Shown here in pieces: positions 34,799-56,388 of a DNA stretch of 64,000 bases. The stretch lies in contig NZ_CP109499.1 in assembly GCF_036231965.1 (NCBI RefSeq), positions 1 through 64,000 of the forward strand, given 5' to 3'. This stretch comes from Streptomyces sp. NBC_01428. Lineage in GTDB: Bacteria > Actinomycetota > Actinomycetes > Streptomycetales > Streptomycetaceae. The notes beneath the pieces are model-generated. The model saw only the letters and a program-made list of their open reading frames with translations. It ran no database searches and had not been told where the DNA came from. Position 1 is the first letter of the stretch. Every line of letters begins with the position of its first letter. Both the position numbers and the translations under genes were made by a program.

Positions 34799-35784
34799 GT
34801 GGGGTTCCCCCAGGTCAGAAGTGATGCTCCGATCGACATGCCGCCGCCGAACCCGGCGAGGAGCACCAGGTCGCCCGGGTTGAGGGCTCCGCTGCGGTTC
34901 GCGTCGTCGAGGGCGACGGGCACGGAGGCGCTGCCGACGTTGCCGTAGCGGATCAGGGTGCGGTGGGTCTGTGCGCCGGCCAGGCCGGTGCGTTCGACGA
35001 GGTCGGTGAGCATGACGCCGTTGGCCTGGTGGGGGACGAAGTGGTCGACGGCGGCGATGTCGACGCCGGCCCGGTCGGCGAGGGCGGTCAGGGCGGGCGG
35101 GACGTGTTCGGCGACGAAGTCGCGTACGCCGCGGCCGTCCATCCTGAAGTGGTGGCCGCCCTCGGCGAGGGTCTGCGCGGAGGCGGGGTTGCGGCTGCCG
35201 CCTGCTTCGACGCGGATGAGGTGGTGGGCGTCGCCGCGGCTGGACAGGTCGCTCGCGATGATGCCGCAGGGGTCCGGGACGGTGCCGACGACGGCAGCTC
35301 CGGCGCCGTCGGCGAAGAGGATCGCGGTCCTGCGGTCGGTGAGGTCCAGGATGCGGGAGTACACGTCCGCGCCGATCACCAGGGCGCGGGCGGTGGGGTG
35401 TTGGGCGATGAGGCTGTGGGCGAGGGCGAGGGCGTAGACGAAGCCGCTGCACACGACGTTGACGTCGAAGCAGGCCGCGTTCCAGGCGCCCAGTGCGCTT
35501 TGGACGAGGTAGGAGGTGGGGGGCTGGGGGAAGTCGCCGGTGGAGGTCGACACGATGACGTAGTCGATCTGATCGGCGTTCAGTCCTGCCTGGTCCAGGG
35601 CGCGTTCGGCGGCGAGGGTGGCGAGGTCGGAGGTCGCCTCGTGGGGGGCGGCGTAGCGGCGGGTGCGGATCTGGGTCTTGGCCTCGATCCACTGGGGGGT
35701 GACGCCGACGCGTTCGGCGATCTCGTCGTTGGTGACCTCGTGCTTGGGCAGGTAGGAGCCGGTGGAGAGGATGCCGATGCCCAC
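34795..35784 (-). CDS. KAS III (FabH-like), probable acetoacetyl-CoA former
   Basis: A 329-residue 3-ketoacyl-ACP synthase III. The active Cys is in NVVCSGFVYALALA (about residue 113), His in HFVPHQANGVML and Asn in RYGNVGSASVP, so the triad is complete. FabH enzymes condense an acyl-CoA with malonyl-ACP or malonyl-CoA. Placed between the carboxylase/reductase and the dehydrogenase, it most likely makes the acetoacetyl unit, as NphT7-type enzymes do. The GTG at 35784 lies 1 nt after the previous stop with GAGGGG upstream. A role in making a special starter is the alternative, but the KSQ loading module already supplies one. Confidence 0.88.
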   Translation of the reverse strand: MGIGILSTGSYLPKHEVTNDEIAERVGVTPQWIEAKTQIRTRRYAAPHEATSDLATLAAERALDQAGLNADQIDYVIVSTSTGDFPQPPTSYLVQSALGAWNAACFDVNVVCSGFVYALALAHSLIAQHPTARALVIGADVYSRILDLTDRRTAILFADGAGAAVVGTVPDPCGIIASDLSSRGDAHHLIRVEAGGSRNPASAQTLAEGGHHFRMDGRGVRDFVAEHVPPALTALADRAGVDIAAVDHFVPHQANGVMLTDLVERTGLAGAQTHRTLIRYGNVGSASVPVALDDANRSGALNPGDLVLLAGFGGGMSIGASLLTWGNPT

Positions 35785-35785
35785 G

Positions 35786-37138
35786 TCAGGTCCCCTCGGC
35801 GGGTGCGGGGTTGGTGCGCAGGGGGTTGAGGCGGGCGGCGCCGATCTTCTCGCGCAGGGCGGGGTCGGTGACGCCGAGTCCTTCCCGGGGGGCCAGGCAC
35901 AGGACGCCGACCTTTCCGGTGTGGCGGTTGAGCTGGACCAGGCGGGCGGCCTCGCCCACGTCCTTGAGGGGGAACACCGTCGACAGGACCGGGGCGAGGT
36001 GTCCCAGGCGGAACAGGCGGTTGCATTCGGCCTGTTCCTGGAGGTTGGCGGCGTGGCTGCCGATGATCCGTTTGAGGTTCATCCACAGGTAGCGGTTGTC
36101 GAAGTGGTGGTCGTATCCGGTGCTGGATCCGCAGGTGACGACGGTGCCGCCCTTGCGGACGACGAACACCGAGATGCCGAAGGTGGCGCGGCCGACGTAG
36201 TCGAAGACGACGTGCGGGTCCTCGCCGGTCTGGCGGCGGATCTCGCGGCCCAGGCGCTTGCCCAGTTCGATGGTCCGTTCGGGGGTGGGGGCGTCGTCGC
36301 CGCCCATGCCGATCTCGTTGCGGTTGATCACGATGTCGCAGCCCAGGCGGCGCAGTGCGGTGGCCTTCGCTTCGGAGCTGACGACGCCGACGGCGATGCC
36401 GCCCGCGTTCTTGACCATCTGGACGGCGTACGCGCCGAGTCCGCCGGTGGCGCCCCAGATGAGGACGATGTCGCCCTGTTTGATGCGGGCGCCGTTGTCG
36501 CCGACGAGCATCCGGTAGGAGGTGGCGGCGGTCAGCAGGACGCTCGCGGACTCCTCCCAGGTGAGGTGGGCCGGCTTGGGCAGGAGCTGGCTGGCGCGGA
36601 CGACGGCGTAGTGGGCGAGGCCGCCGAAGTTGGTCTCGTATCCCCAGATCCGCTGGCGGGTGCCGAGCATGGCGTCGGCGTGGGTGGCGGGTTCCTGTTC
36701 GTCGACCTGGACGCAGGAGGCGACGACGTGGTCGCCGCTCTTCCAGTGCCGTACGCCTGCCCCGGTCTTGACGACGATGCCGGCGGCGTCGGAGCCGACG
36801 ACGTGGTGGGGCAGGTCGTGGCGGGCGGCGTGGGCGCCCTCGCGGGCGTGGCGCTTGAGGAAGGCGAAGGTGGGGACGGGTTCGAAGGTCGCCGACCAGA
36901 CGGTGTTGTAGTTGATGGAGCTGGCCATGACGGCGACGACGACCTCGTCGGGGGCGATGTCGGGCATCGGGACGGGGCCGACGTGCAGGGACTTGCGGAC
37001 GTCCTTGTCCTCGACGCCGTCGAACATGCCGGCGTCGGCGGCCAGCAGGTGGGCTGCCTGGTAGGTGGCGGGCAGGTCGTGTCGTGCGAGGTCGTGCGGT
37101 CCCGCCCCGTCCAGCAGGGCCTGGGTCAAAGCGTCCAT
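35786..37138 (-). CDS. ccr: Crotonyl-CoA carboxylase/reductase
   Basis: A 450-residue medium-chain reductase of the crotonyl-CoA carboxylase/reductase family. It has the long family N-terminus, SSINYNTVWSATFEP, the NADPH site GATGGLGAYAVQMVKNAGG, and GSHAANLQEQAECNRLF near the C-terminus, which carries the His of the CO2 pocket. It reductively carboxylates crotonyl-CoA (or a longer 2-enoyl-CoA) to ethylmalonyl-CoA (or an alkylmalonyl-CoA) with NADPH and CO2. This is the extender unit that the unusual AT of module 1 is predicted to take. AAAGG lies 6 nt before the ATG. It heads the three-gene precursor unit. Confidence 0.93.
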   Translation of the reverse strand: MDALTQALLDGAGPHDLARHDLPATYQAAHLLAADAGMFDGVEDKDVRKSLHVGPVPMPDIAPDEVVVAVMASSINYNTVWSATFEPVPTFAFLKRHAREGAHAARHDLPHHVVGSDAAGIVVKTGAGVRHWKSGDHVVASCVQVDEQEPATHADAMLGTRQRIWGYETNFGGLAHYAVVRASQLLPKPAHLTWEESASVLLTAATSYRMLVGDNGARIKQGDIVLIWGATGGLGAYAVQMVKNAGGIAVGVVSSEAKATALRRLGCDIVINRNEIGMGGDDAPTPERTIELGKRLGREIRRQTGEDPHVVFDYVGRATFGISVFVVRKGGTVVTCGSSTGYDHHFDNRYLWMNLKRIIGSHAANLQEQAECNRLFRLGHLAPVLSTVFPLKDVGEAARLVQLNRHTGKVGVLCLAPREGLGVTDPALREKIGAARLNPLRTNPAPAEGT

Positions 37139-37232
37139 GATCGCCTTTCTGGTCCGCTGTGGTCACGGGGGCGGGTGTGCCGTGCGGCACGGGGGTGAGC
37201 GCGTCGGGTCCGCGGCGCGGTGGTGGGCGTGC

Positions 37233-40200
37233 TCACAGGACGGAGCCGTTGCTGGTCCTCCTGCGCAGGCTGGGCCTGCTGGAGCGGGTGAGGTCCTGCC
37301 ACATGTCGGACAGGCCCATGACGGTGCGGGCGGCGAACAGGCGGCGGATGGAGACTTCCTGGTTGAGTTCGGCGCGGATCAGGCCGACGAGGCGGATGGC
37401 GCGCAGCGAGTTGCCGCCGAGGTCGAAGAAGTCCTCGTCGATGCCGACCCGGTCCAGTTCGAGGACGTCGGCGAAGGCCGCGGCCAGGATCTTCTCGGTG
37501 TCGTTGCGGGGGGCCTTGTGGGTGTCGTGGTCGGTGACCGGTGTCGGCTCGGGCAGTGCGGTGCGGTCGATGCGTCCGCCGGGGGTCAGCGGCAGCCGGT
37601 CGAGGACGGTGAACAGGGCGGGGACCAGGGGTTCGGGCAGCCGGGCGGCGGTGAAGCGGCGCAGTTCGTCGTCCTGGACGGTGCTCGAGGCGTTCGCGGG
37701 GACGACGTAGGCGAGGAGCCGGGGGCGGCCGGCGCTGTCGGGGCGGACGGTGACGGCGGACTGGGCGAGGGCGGGGTGCTCGGCCAGGGCTTCCTCGGTC
37801 TCGGCGAGTTCGACGCCGGTGCCGCGTAGTTCGGCCCGGGTGCCGGGGCCGCCGACGTGGGTGAGGCGGCCGTCCTCGTCGCGGCGTACGCGGTCCCCGG
37901 TGCGGTACATGAGGCTGCCGGGCGGGCCGGCGGGGCAGGGGACGAAGCGGGTGGCGGTGGCGGCGGGGTGGCCCGGGTAGCCGCGGGTCACGCCGGGGCC
38001 GGCCACGTACAGCTCTCCGGTGACGCCGGCGGGGACCGGTGCGAGGCCCGGGCCCAGTACGTGCAGGGCGGTGTCGTGGCTCGGGTGGCCGATCGTGCCC
38101 GCGGGGGGCAGCGGCTGGTCCGCGCTCACCAGGTGGCGGGCGGCGAACACGGTGCTCTCGGCGCTGCCGTGGCCGGTGACGACGTTCAGGTGGGGGCAGG
38201 CCTCGCGGATGCGGCGCAGCGCGGCGGCGGGCGCGCGGTCGCCGCCGGTGACCAGCTGGCGCAGCGGGGCGAGGAGTTCGGGGCGGCGGGCGGCGAGCGC
38301 GGTGAGGCGGGCTGCGGGCAGCCACAGGGTGGTGATGGTGTCGGTGCCCCCGATCCGGGCCAGGGTGTCGTCCTCCCGTTCCCCGGGGGGTGTCACGACC
38401 ACCCGGGCGCCGTTGAGGAGCGGTGTCCACAGTTCGAGGGCGAGGGCCTCGACGGTGTGCGGGCCGTGCCACAGCACGGTGTGCTCGCCGGTCTGGCGCC
38501 AGAGGGGGTCGGCCGCGAAGCGGGCCAGGTTGCGGTGGGTGAGGGCGACGGGCGCGCCGGTCCCGCCGTCGAGTGGGGTGTCCGCGACGGCGAACAGGCC
38601 GTGCGGGTGGGCGGGGAGCGGGTGGTGCGCCGCCGCGGCGTCGTCGGCGGTGGCCGGGGCGGGGTCGTCGAGGACGATCACGGACAGGTCCGCGACGGCG
38701 GGGAGGATGGCGGCGGTCGCCGGGTCGGTGAGCAGGACGCGCGCGAAGGAACGGGCGGCCTGCGTGGTGAGGTCACCGGCCGCGAGGGCGGGGTCCAGGG
38801 GCAGCCAGGCGGCGCCGGTCTTCGCGACCGCCAGCAGGGCGACGGCCAGGTCCGCCGAGCGGGGCAGGGCGACCGCCACGACTGTCTCGGCCGCCACCGT
38901 GCGGGCGCGCAGGTCGGTGGCCAGCAGGCTTGAGCGGGCGTCCAGTTCGCGGTAGGTGAGGGTCGTGTCCCCGTCGGTGAGGGCGGCGGCGTCGGGGGTG
39001 CGTTCGGCCTGCCGCGCGAACAGGTGGGTGACCGTCTCCTGCGCGGCCGGGAGGCGGGGCTCCTGCCGGCGGGCCGCGGTGGGCGTCCGCTCTCCTACGG
39101 CGTCGGCGGTCACGTCCAGGGAGCCGACGGGCTGGTCGCCGGCGGCGACCAGGGCGCGGACGTGGGCGATGAGTTCCTCGCCGATGAAGCGCAGTTCGGG
39201 GCGGGTGTAGAGGTGTTCGGGGGCGTCGAGGCGGATGAACAGGTCGCTGTCGGCGCTGCCGTCGGTGTAGACGCCGATGGACAGTTCGTCGAAGGTGCCG
39301 GTCGTCGCGCCGAAGTAGCGGGCCGGGCTGTCGCCGAAGTGGAGCTGCTGCACGAACTCGACGACGTTCAGGACGACGCCGAAGCTGCCGCGGTCGCTCA
39401 GGGTGGTGCCGGCGGCGCGCTGGATGTCGGAGTAGTGGCAGGCGGCGTGGTCGAAGATCTCGTACGTCTCGTCGACGAGCGTGTCGGCGATCTCGGTGAA
39501 CGTCGCGTTCAGCGGCACCGTGGCGCGGACCGGGACCACGTTGACGGCGAGGCCGGGTGTTCTGCTGGCGACGCCGACGCGGTTGCCGACGGCCAGGGAG
39601 AGGAGGAAGTCGGGGCGGTCGCAGCGGTGCCGGACGAACACCGCGGCGGCGGCGGTCAGCATCGTGGACATCCATACGCCCATGGACTGCGCGGTCTCGG
39701 TCCAGGTGGCCGCCTCGGCGCGCGGGACGGTCAGGGTGCGGCTGGCCATGCCGATGGCGCCGGCCACCTGTGACCAGCGGTCGGCGCTGCTGAGCGGTTC
39801 GGCGAGCGCGGCGCGGGTGGTGTCGGACAGGGCGATGCGCGGGAGGCGGGCGGGCGGCGGCGCGTCGGTCAGGTAGTCGCGCCAGAACGCGGTGTCCTCG
39901 GTGAACTGCGGGGAGGCGAGGTAGCGGTCGGACGCGGCGGTGAAGGAGGCGGTGTCCCACTCGTGTTCGAGCGGCGGGACGTTCTCCCCGCGGGCGAGGG
40001 CCGTGTAGGCCTCGGCGAGGCGGCGGGAGAGGAGGCCGCCGGCGCCGAAGCCGTCGGATATGAGGTGGTGGTAGGCGATCACCAGGAGGGAGCGGTCCGC
40101 GGCGAGTTTCACCACGCCGAGCCGGAACAGCAGGTCCCGTTCCAGGTCGAAGGGCTCGCGCACCAGGTCGGCGAGCGCCTCGCGGGCCGCCTGTTCGGGG

Positions 40201-40469
40201 TCCGGCTCGGCGGCGAGGTCCAGGAGGAAGGGCCGCCAGTCGCCCAGGGTGCGGGGCACCAGGCGCAGCCCGTCCCCCGCCGTGTCGGTGAAGGTGACGC
40301 GCAGCACCTCCGCCTCGCCCATCACGTGCAGGAACGCGGACTCCATGACCGCCGCGTCCAGGTCGCCGGCCACGTCCCACATGGTCAGCGCATGGTTCGG
40401 CGTGTCGGAAGCCATTTCCTGTGCCCGCCACAGCCCCTGGTGCGCAGACGACGCGCCGAACGAAGGCAT
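37233..40469 (-). CDS. NRPS module C-A(decayed)-PCP
   Basis: A 1078-residue NRPS protein. The condensation domain is at about 1-440 with the intact motif HHLISDG (134-140). An adenylation-like domain spans about 470-960 and a PCP about 985-1050 (DFFDLGGNSLRAIRL). The A domain is damaged: the P-loop motif A3 reads DTPLDGGTGAPVAL, with no TSG start and no Lys. The amino-group Asp of FDxS is Glu, motif A8 has lost its GR-D pattern, and the A10 Lys is Arg (PGGRIDR). A5 (GHGSAES), A6 and A7 (YRTGD) persist. So the PCP is probably loaded in trans. The ATG at 40469 has GAGGGG 9 nt upstream. It should accept the PKS chain. Confidence 0.9.
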   Translation of the reverse strand: MPSFGASSAHQGLWRAQEMASDTPNHALTMWDVAGDLDAAVMESAFLHVMGEAEVLRVTFTDTAGDGLRLVPRTLGDWRPFLLDLAAEPDPEQAAREALADLVREPFDLERDLLFRLGVVKLAADRSLLVIAYHHLISDGFGAGGLLSRRLAEAYTALARGENVPPLEHEWDTASFTAASDRYLASPQFTEDTAFWRDYLTDAPPPARLPRIALSDTTRAALAEPLSSADRWSQVAGAIGMASRTLTVPRAEAATWTETAQSMGVWMSTMLTAAAAVFVRHRCDRPDFLLSLAVGNRVGVASRTPGLAVNVVPVRATVPLNATFTEIADTLVDETYEIFDHAACHYSDIQRAAGTTLSDRGSFGVVLNVVEFVQQLHFGDSPARYFGATTGTFDELSIGVYTDGSADSDLFIRLDAPEHLYTRPELRFIGEELIAHVRALVAAGDQPVGSLDVTADAVGERTPTAARRQEPRLPAAQETVTHLFARQAERTPDAAALTDGDTTLTYRELDARSSLLATDLRARTVAAETVVAVALPRSADLAVALLAVAKTGAAWLPLDPALAAGDLTTQAARSFARVLLTDPATAAILPAVADLSVIVLDDPAPATADDAAAAHHPLPAHPHGLFAVADTPLDGGTGAPVALTHRNLARFAADPLWRQTGEHTVLWHGPHTVEALALELWTPLLNGARVVVTPPGEREDDTLARIGGTDTITTLWLPAARLTALAARRPELLAPLRQLVTGGDRAPAAALRRIREACPHLNVVTGHGSAESTVFAARHLVSADQPLPPAGTIGHPSHDTALHVLGPGLAPVPAGVTGELYVAGPGVTRGYPGHPAATATRFVPCPAGPPGSLMYRTGDRVRRDEDGRLTHVGGPGTRAELRGTGVELAETEEALAEHPALAQSAVTVRPDSAGRPRLLAYVVPANASSTVQDDELRRFTAARLPEPLVPALFTVLDRLPLTPGGRIDRTALPEPTPVTDHDTHKAPRNDTEKILAAAFADVLELDRVGIDEDFFDLGGNSLRAIRLVGLIRAELNQEVSIRRLFAARTVMGLSDMWQDLTRSSRPSLRRRTSNGSVL

Positions 40470-40600
40470 ACAGATCAACCCCTCAGCAAACAGGCCCGAA
40501 TCGGAGGATTTCGCAGATCACCCCCACTGTCGGGGAAGTGACACAGCCGTTCAATGCACCCGGGTGCCCGGCGGGCGGGGGCCGCGGTGGTGCTTGCGGT

Positions 40601-40616
40601 GTCCCGCCGGCGGGAC
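40601..40616. promoter_or_regulatory. Shared 16-bp palindrome, copy 1
   Basis: GTCCCGCCGGCGGGAC is a perfect 16-bp palindrome, 130 bp before the NRPS gene. The same sequence recurs at 62195-62210, and with one change at 62002-62017, in the divergent promoter region of the cluster. It is a candidate operator for a pathway regulator that is not in the window. A terminator hairpin of the PKS operon is an alternative for this copy only. Confidence 0.5.
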
Positions 40617-40640
40617 GCTCCCGCCGGGCGCGGGGGCGCC

Positions 40641-40831
40641 CGGCGGGGTGGTTCAGCTCGGTTCGCGGGTGGCCAGCAGGGACAGGACGTGGCCGGTGAC
40701 GCGGCGGGGTGGTTCAGCTCGGTTCGCGGGTGGCCAGCAGGGACAGGACGTGGCCGGTGACGCGGCGGGGTGGTTCAGCTCGGTTCGCGGGTGGCCAGCA
40801 GGGACAGGACGTGGCCGGTGACGCGGCGGGG
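40641..40831. repeat. 61-bp tandem repeat at the end of PKS module 3
   Basis: Units begin at 40641, 40702 and 40763, with the start of a fourth at 40824; the period is 61 bp and the copies look identical. The unit derives from the last codons of the PKS gene plus its stop. Since 61 is not a multiple of 3, each copy shifts the frame. The gene stops at 40775 inside the first copy it meets, leaving the others in the 3' region. Confidence 0.85.
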
Positions 40832-43800
40832 CGAGGGGTGGCGCAGCACCATGTTCGCCCGCAGTTTGAGTCCGGTGGAGGCGGTCAGGCGTTTGCTGAG
40901 TTCCGCCGAGAGCAGGGAGTCGAAGCCGAGTTCCTTGAACTCCTGGTCGGGGCCCACGAGTTGGCCGGAGGCGTGTCCGAGGACGACGGCGACCTTCTCC
41001 AGGACGTGGTCCAGCAGGACGGCGCCCGCCTCCTTTTCGGGGAGGGCGGCGAGCCGTTGCGGCAGGGGGACGGGCGGCTCGCCGGCGGGCGGTGCGGACG
41101 GGGTGTCCTCGGGGGCGGCGGTCTCGGCGGTGGTGGTGCGGGTGGAGTCGAGCCAGTACCGCCGGTGCTGGAAGGCGTAGGTGGGCAGGTCGACCCGGTG
41201 GCGGGTCCCGAAGAGGGGGGTGAGGTCCGCCGGGCCGCCCTGGACGTGGAGTTGGGCGAGGTTGGCGACGACGGAGGCGACCTCGTCGCGGTTGCGGCGG
41301 ATCGAGGACAGGACGAGTGCGTCGTCGAGGTCCTCGACGCTCTCCTGCACCGGGACGGTCAGGACGGGGTGCGGGCTCATCTCGATGAACACGCGGAACC
41401 CGTCGTCGGCCACCTTCCGTACCGATGTGGCGAATTGGACCTTTTCGCGGAGGTTGTCGTACCAGTAGCCGGCGTTCAGCCGGGTGGTGTCGATGACCTC
41501 GCCGTACAGGGTGGAGCAGAAGGGCACCGTCGATGTCCTGGGGGTCAGGTCGGTGAGCGGGCCCAGCACCTGCTCGCGGACGCGGGTCACGTGGTGGGAG
41601 TGGGAGGCGTAGTCGACGGAGATCCTGCGGGCCTGGGTGCCTTCGGCGTTCATCTTCTCGATGAACTCGTCCAGGGCCTCCGGCTCTCCGGAGACCACCA
41701 CGGAGCGGGGCCCGTTGACGACGGCGACGCTCACCTGGCCGCTCCAGGGCGCGATCTTCTCCTGGACGGTCTGTTCCGGTGCGGCGACCGAGGCCATCGC
41801 GCCGTGTCCGATCAGGTCCACCAGTGCCTTGCTGCGCAGGGCCACGATCTTCGTGGCGTCGCGCAGGGACAGTGCGCCGCACACGTGGGCGGCGGCTATC
41901 TCGCCCTGGCTGTGGCCGATCACCGCGGCCGGTTCCACGCCCCAGGACCGCCACAGGGCGGCGAGCGACACCATGACGGAGAACAGGGCCGGCTGCAGGA
42001 CGTCCACCCGGTCCAGTCCCGGTGCGCCGTCGGTGGCGCGCAGCACGTCCAGCAGGGACCAGTCGGTCCACTCGGCGAGGGCCTCGGCGCACGCGTCGAG
42101 GCAGTGGGCGAAGGCGGGGAAGGTGTCGTAGAGCCGGCGTCCCATGCCCACCCACTGCGAGCCCTGTCCGGGGAAGACGAAGACGGTGCCGCCGGGGGTG
42201 CCCGCGCGGCCGCGGACCACGCCGGGGCTGTCCTGGCCCCGGCTCAGGGAGGTGAGGCCGTCGAGGAGTTCGGCGCGGGTGCGGCCCAGGACGACCGCGC
42301 GGTGCTCGAAGCGTGAGCGGCTGGACAGCAGCGACCAGCCGACGGCGGCGAGGTCCACGCCGGTGTCGGCGGCGGTGGCGTCGCGCAGTCTGGCCGCCTG
42401 CTGTTCGAGGGCCGCCGCACTCTTGGCGGACACCACCCAGGGCACCAGGCCGCCCGCGACGCCCGCGGCCGGGGCGGGCCCGCTCTGCGCGTCGGCCCGT
42501 GCGCCGCGGCCTGGCTGCGGGGCCGGTTCGCTGTGCGGGGCCGGTTCGCTGTCCTCGGGGGCTTCCTCCAGGATCACGTGCACGTTGGTGCCGCTCACGC
42601 CGAACGACGACACCCCGGCGCGCCGCGGGCCCTGGGGCTTGTCCCATCGGCGTCCCCGGGTGAGCAGTTCGACGCCGGCCGCGGTCCAGTCCACGTGCGG
42701 GGAGGGGGCGTCCACGTGCAGGGTGCGGGGCAGATGGCGGTGGCGGATGGCCTGGACGGCCTTGATGACGGAGGCGACGCCGGCGGCGGCCTGGGCGTGG
42801 CCCATGTTCGACTTCAGCGATCCCAGCCACAGGGGCCGGCCCGGCTCGCGGTCCTGGCCGTAGGCGGCCAGCAGGGCGCCCGCCTCGATGGGGTCGCCGA
42901 GGACGGTTCCGGTGCCGTGCGCCTCGACCAGGTCGACCTCGCGGGCGCTGACCCGGGCGTTCGCCAGCGCCTTGCGGATGACGTTCTCCTGGGCGCGGCC
43001 GTTGGGGGCGGTCAGGCCGTTGCTGGCGCCGTCCTGGTTGACGGCGGAGCCGGCGACGACGGCGAGGACGGGGTGGCCGTTGCGGCGGGCGTCGGACAGT
43101 TTCTCCAGCAGGAGCACGCCCACGCCCTCGGCCCAGCCGGTGCCGTCCGCGCCGGCGGCGAAGGACTTGCAGCGGCCGTCGGGGGCCAGGCCCTTCTGGC
43201 GGGAGAACTCCACGAACAGTTCGGTCGTCGACATCACCAGGGCGCCGCCCGCCAGCGCCAGGGAGCACTCCCCCGCCCGCAGGGACTGTGCCGCCAGGTG
43301 CAGGGCGACCAGGGAGGAGGAGCAGGCGGTGTCCACGGACAGGGCCGGTCCGGTCAGGCCCATCTCGTAGGCGACGCGGCCGGAGGCGACGCTGAGGGTG
43401 CTGCCGTGCAGGACGTAGCCCTCCAGGCCGTTCTTCTGCCCTTCCAGGAAGCGGGAGCCGTACTCGGAGGAGCTGACGCCGGTGAACACGCCGACGTCGG
43501 TGCCGCGCACGGTGGCGGGGACGATGCCGGCCCGCTCGAAGGCCTCCCAGGAGGTCTCCAGGAGCAGGCGCTGCTGCGGGTCGGTGGCGAGGGCCTCGCG
43601 GGGGCTGATGCCGAAGAAGTCCGCGTCGAATCCGGCGACGTCGGACAGGAACCCGCCGTGGCGGACGTAGGAGGTGCCGACGGTGTCGGGGTCGGGGTCG
43701 TAGACGTCGCGCCAGCCGCGGTCGGTGGGGAACGCGCCGACGACGTCGCGGCCCTCGTGGATCACCTCCCACAGGTCCTCGGGGCTCGACACGTCTCCGG

Positions 43801-43968
43801 GGTAGCGGCAGGCCATGGCGACGACGGCGATGGGCTCGCCGTGGCCGGCCTTGAGGGCGTCGTTCTCCTGCCGGAGCCGGTCGCGTTCCTCCAGCAGGGT
43901 GCGCAGGGCCCGCTGGACCCGGTCGGCGCCGTCCGCTGTGCGCTCTGCGGGGTTGGTGGTCATGTCCG

Positions 43969-43972
<4 letters not shown>
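40775..43972 (-). CDS. PKS module 3: KS-AT-ACP
   Basis: A 1065-residue modular PKS. A short coiled docking helix ([20 protein letters not shown]) precedes the KS at about 46-470 (Cys 217 in DTACSSS). The AT at about 575-880 has GHSQGE and YASH, the methylmalonyl-CoA pattern. The ACP follows, with its Ser in ELGFDSL near 1019. There is no reducing domain, so the beta-keto group stays and the alpha carbon carries a methyl. There is no C-terminal docking segment and no thioesterase, which fits hand-over to the separate C-A-PCP protein. The ATG at 43972 overlaps the module 2 stop as ATGA; an ATG at 43963 is also possible. Confidence 0.93.
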
Positions 43973-50604
<6,632 letters not shown>

Positions 50605-50613
50605 CGCTCTCCC

Positions 50614-56349
<5,736 letters not shown>

Positions 56350-56388
56350 CAGGGCCTCCCCCAACAGTTGCCAATACGAACGGTGTTG

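Noticed and set aside
40641-40831. 61-bp repeats as a CRISPR-like array
   Set aside because: The units are directly adjacent with no spacers and derive from the end of the PKS gene.
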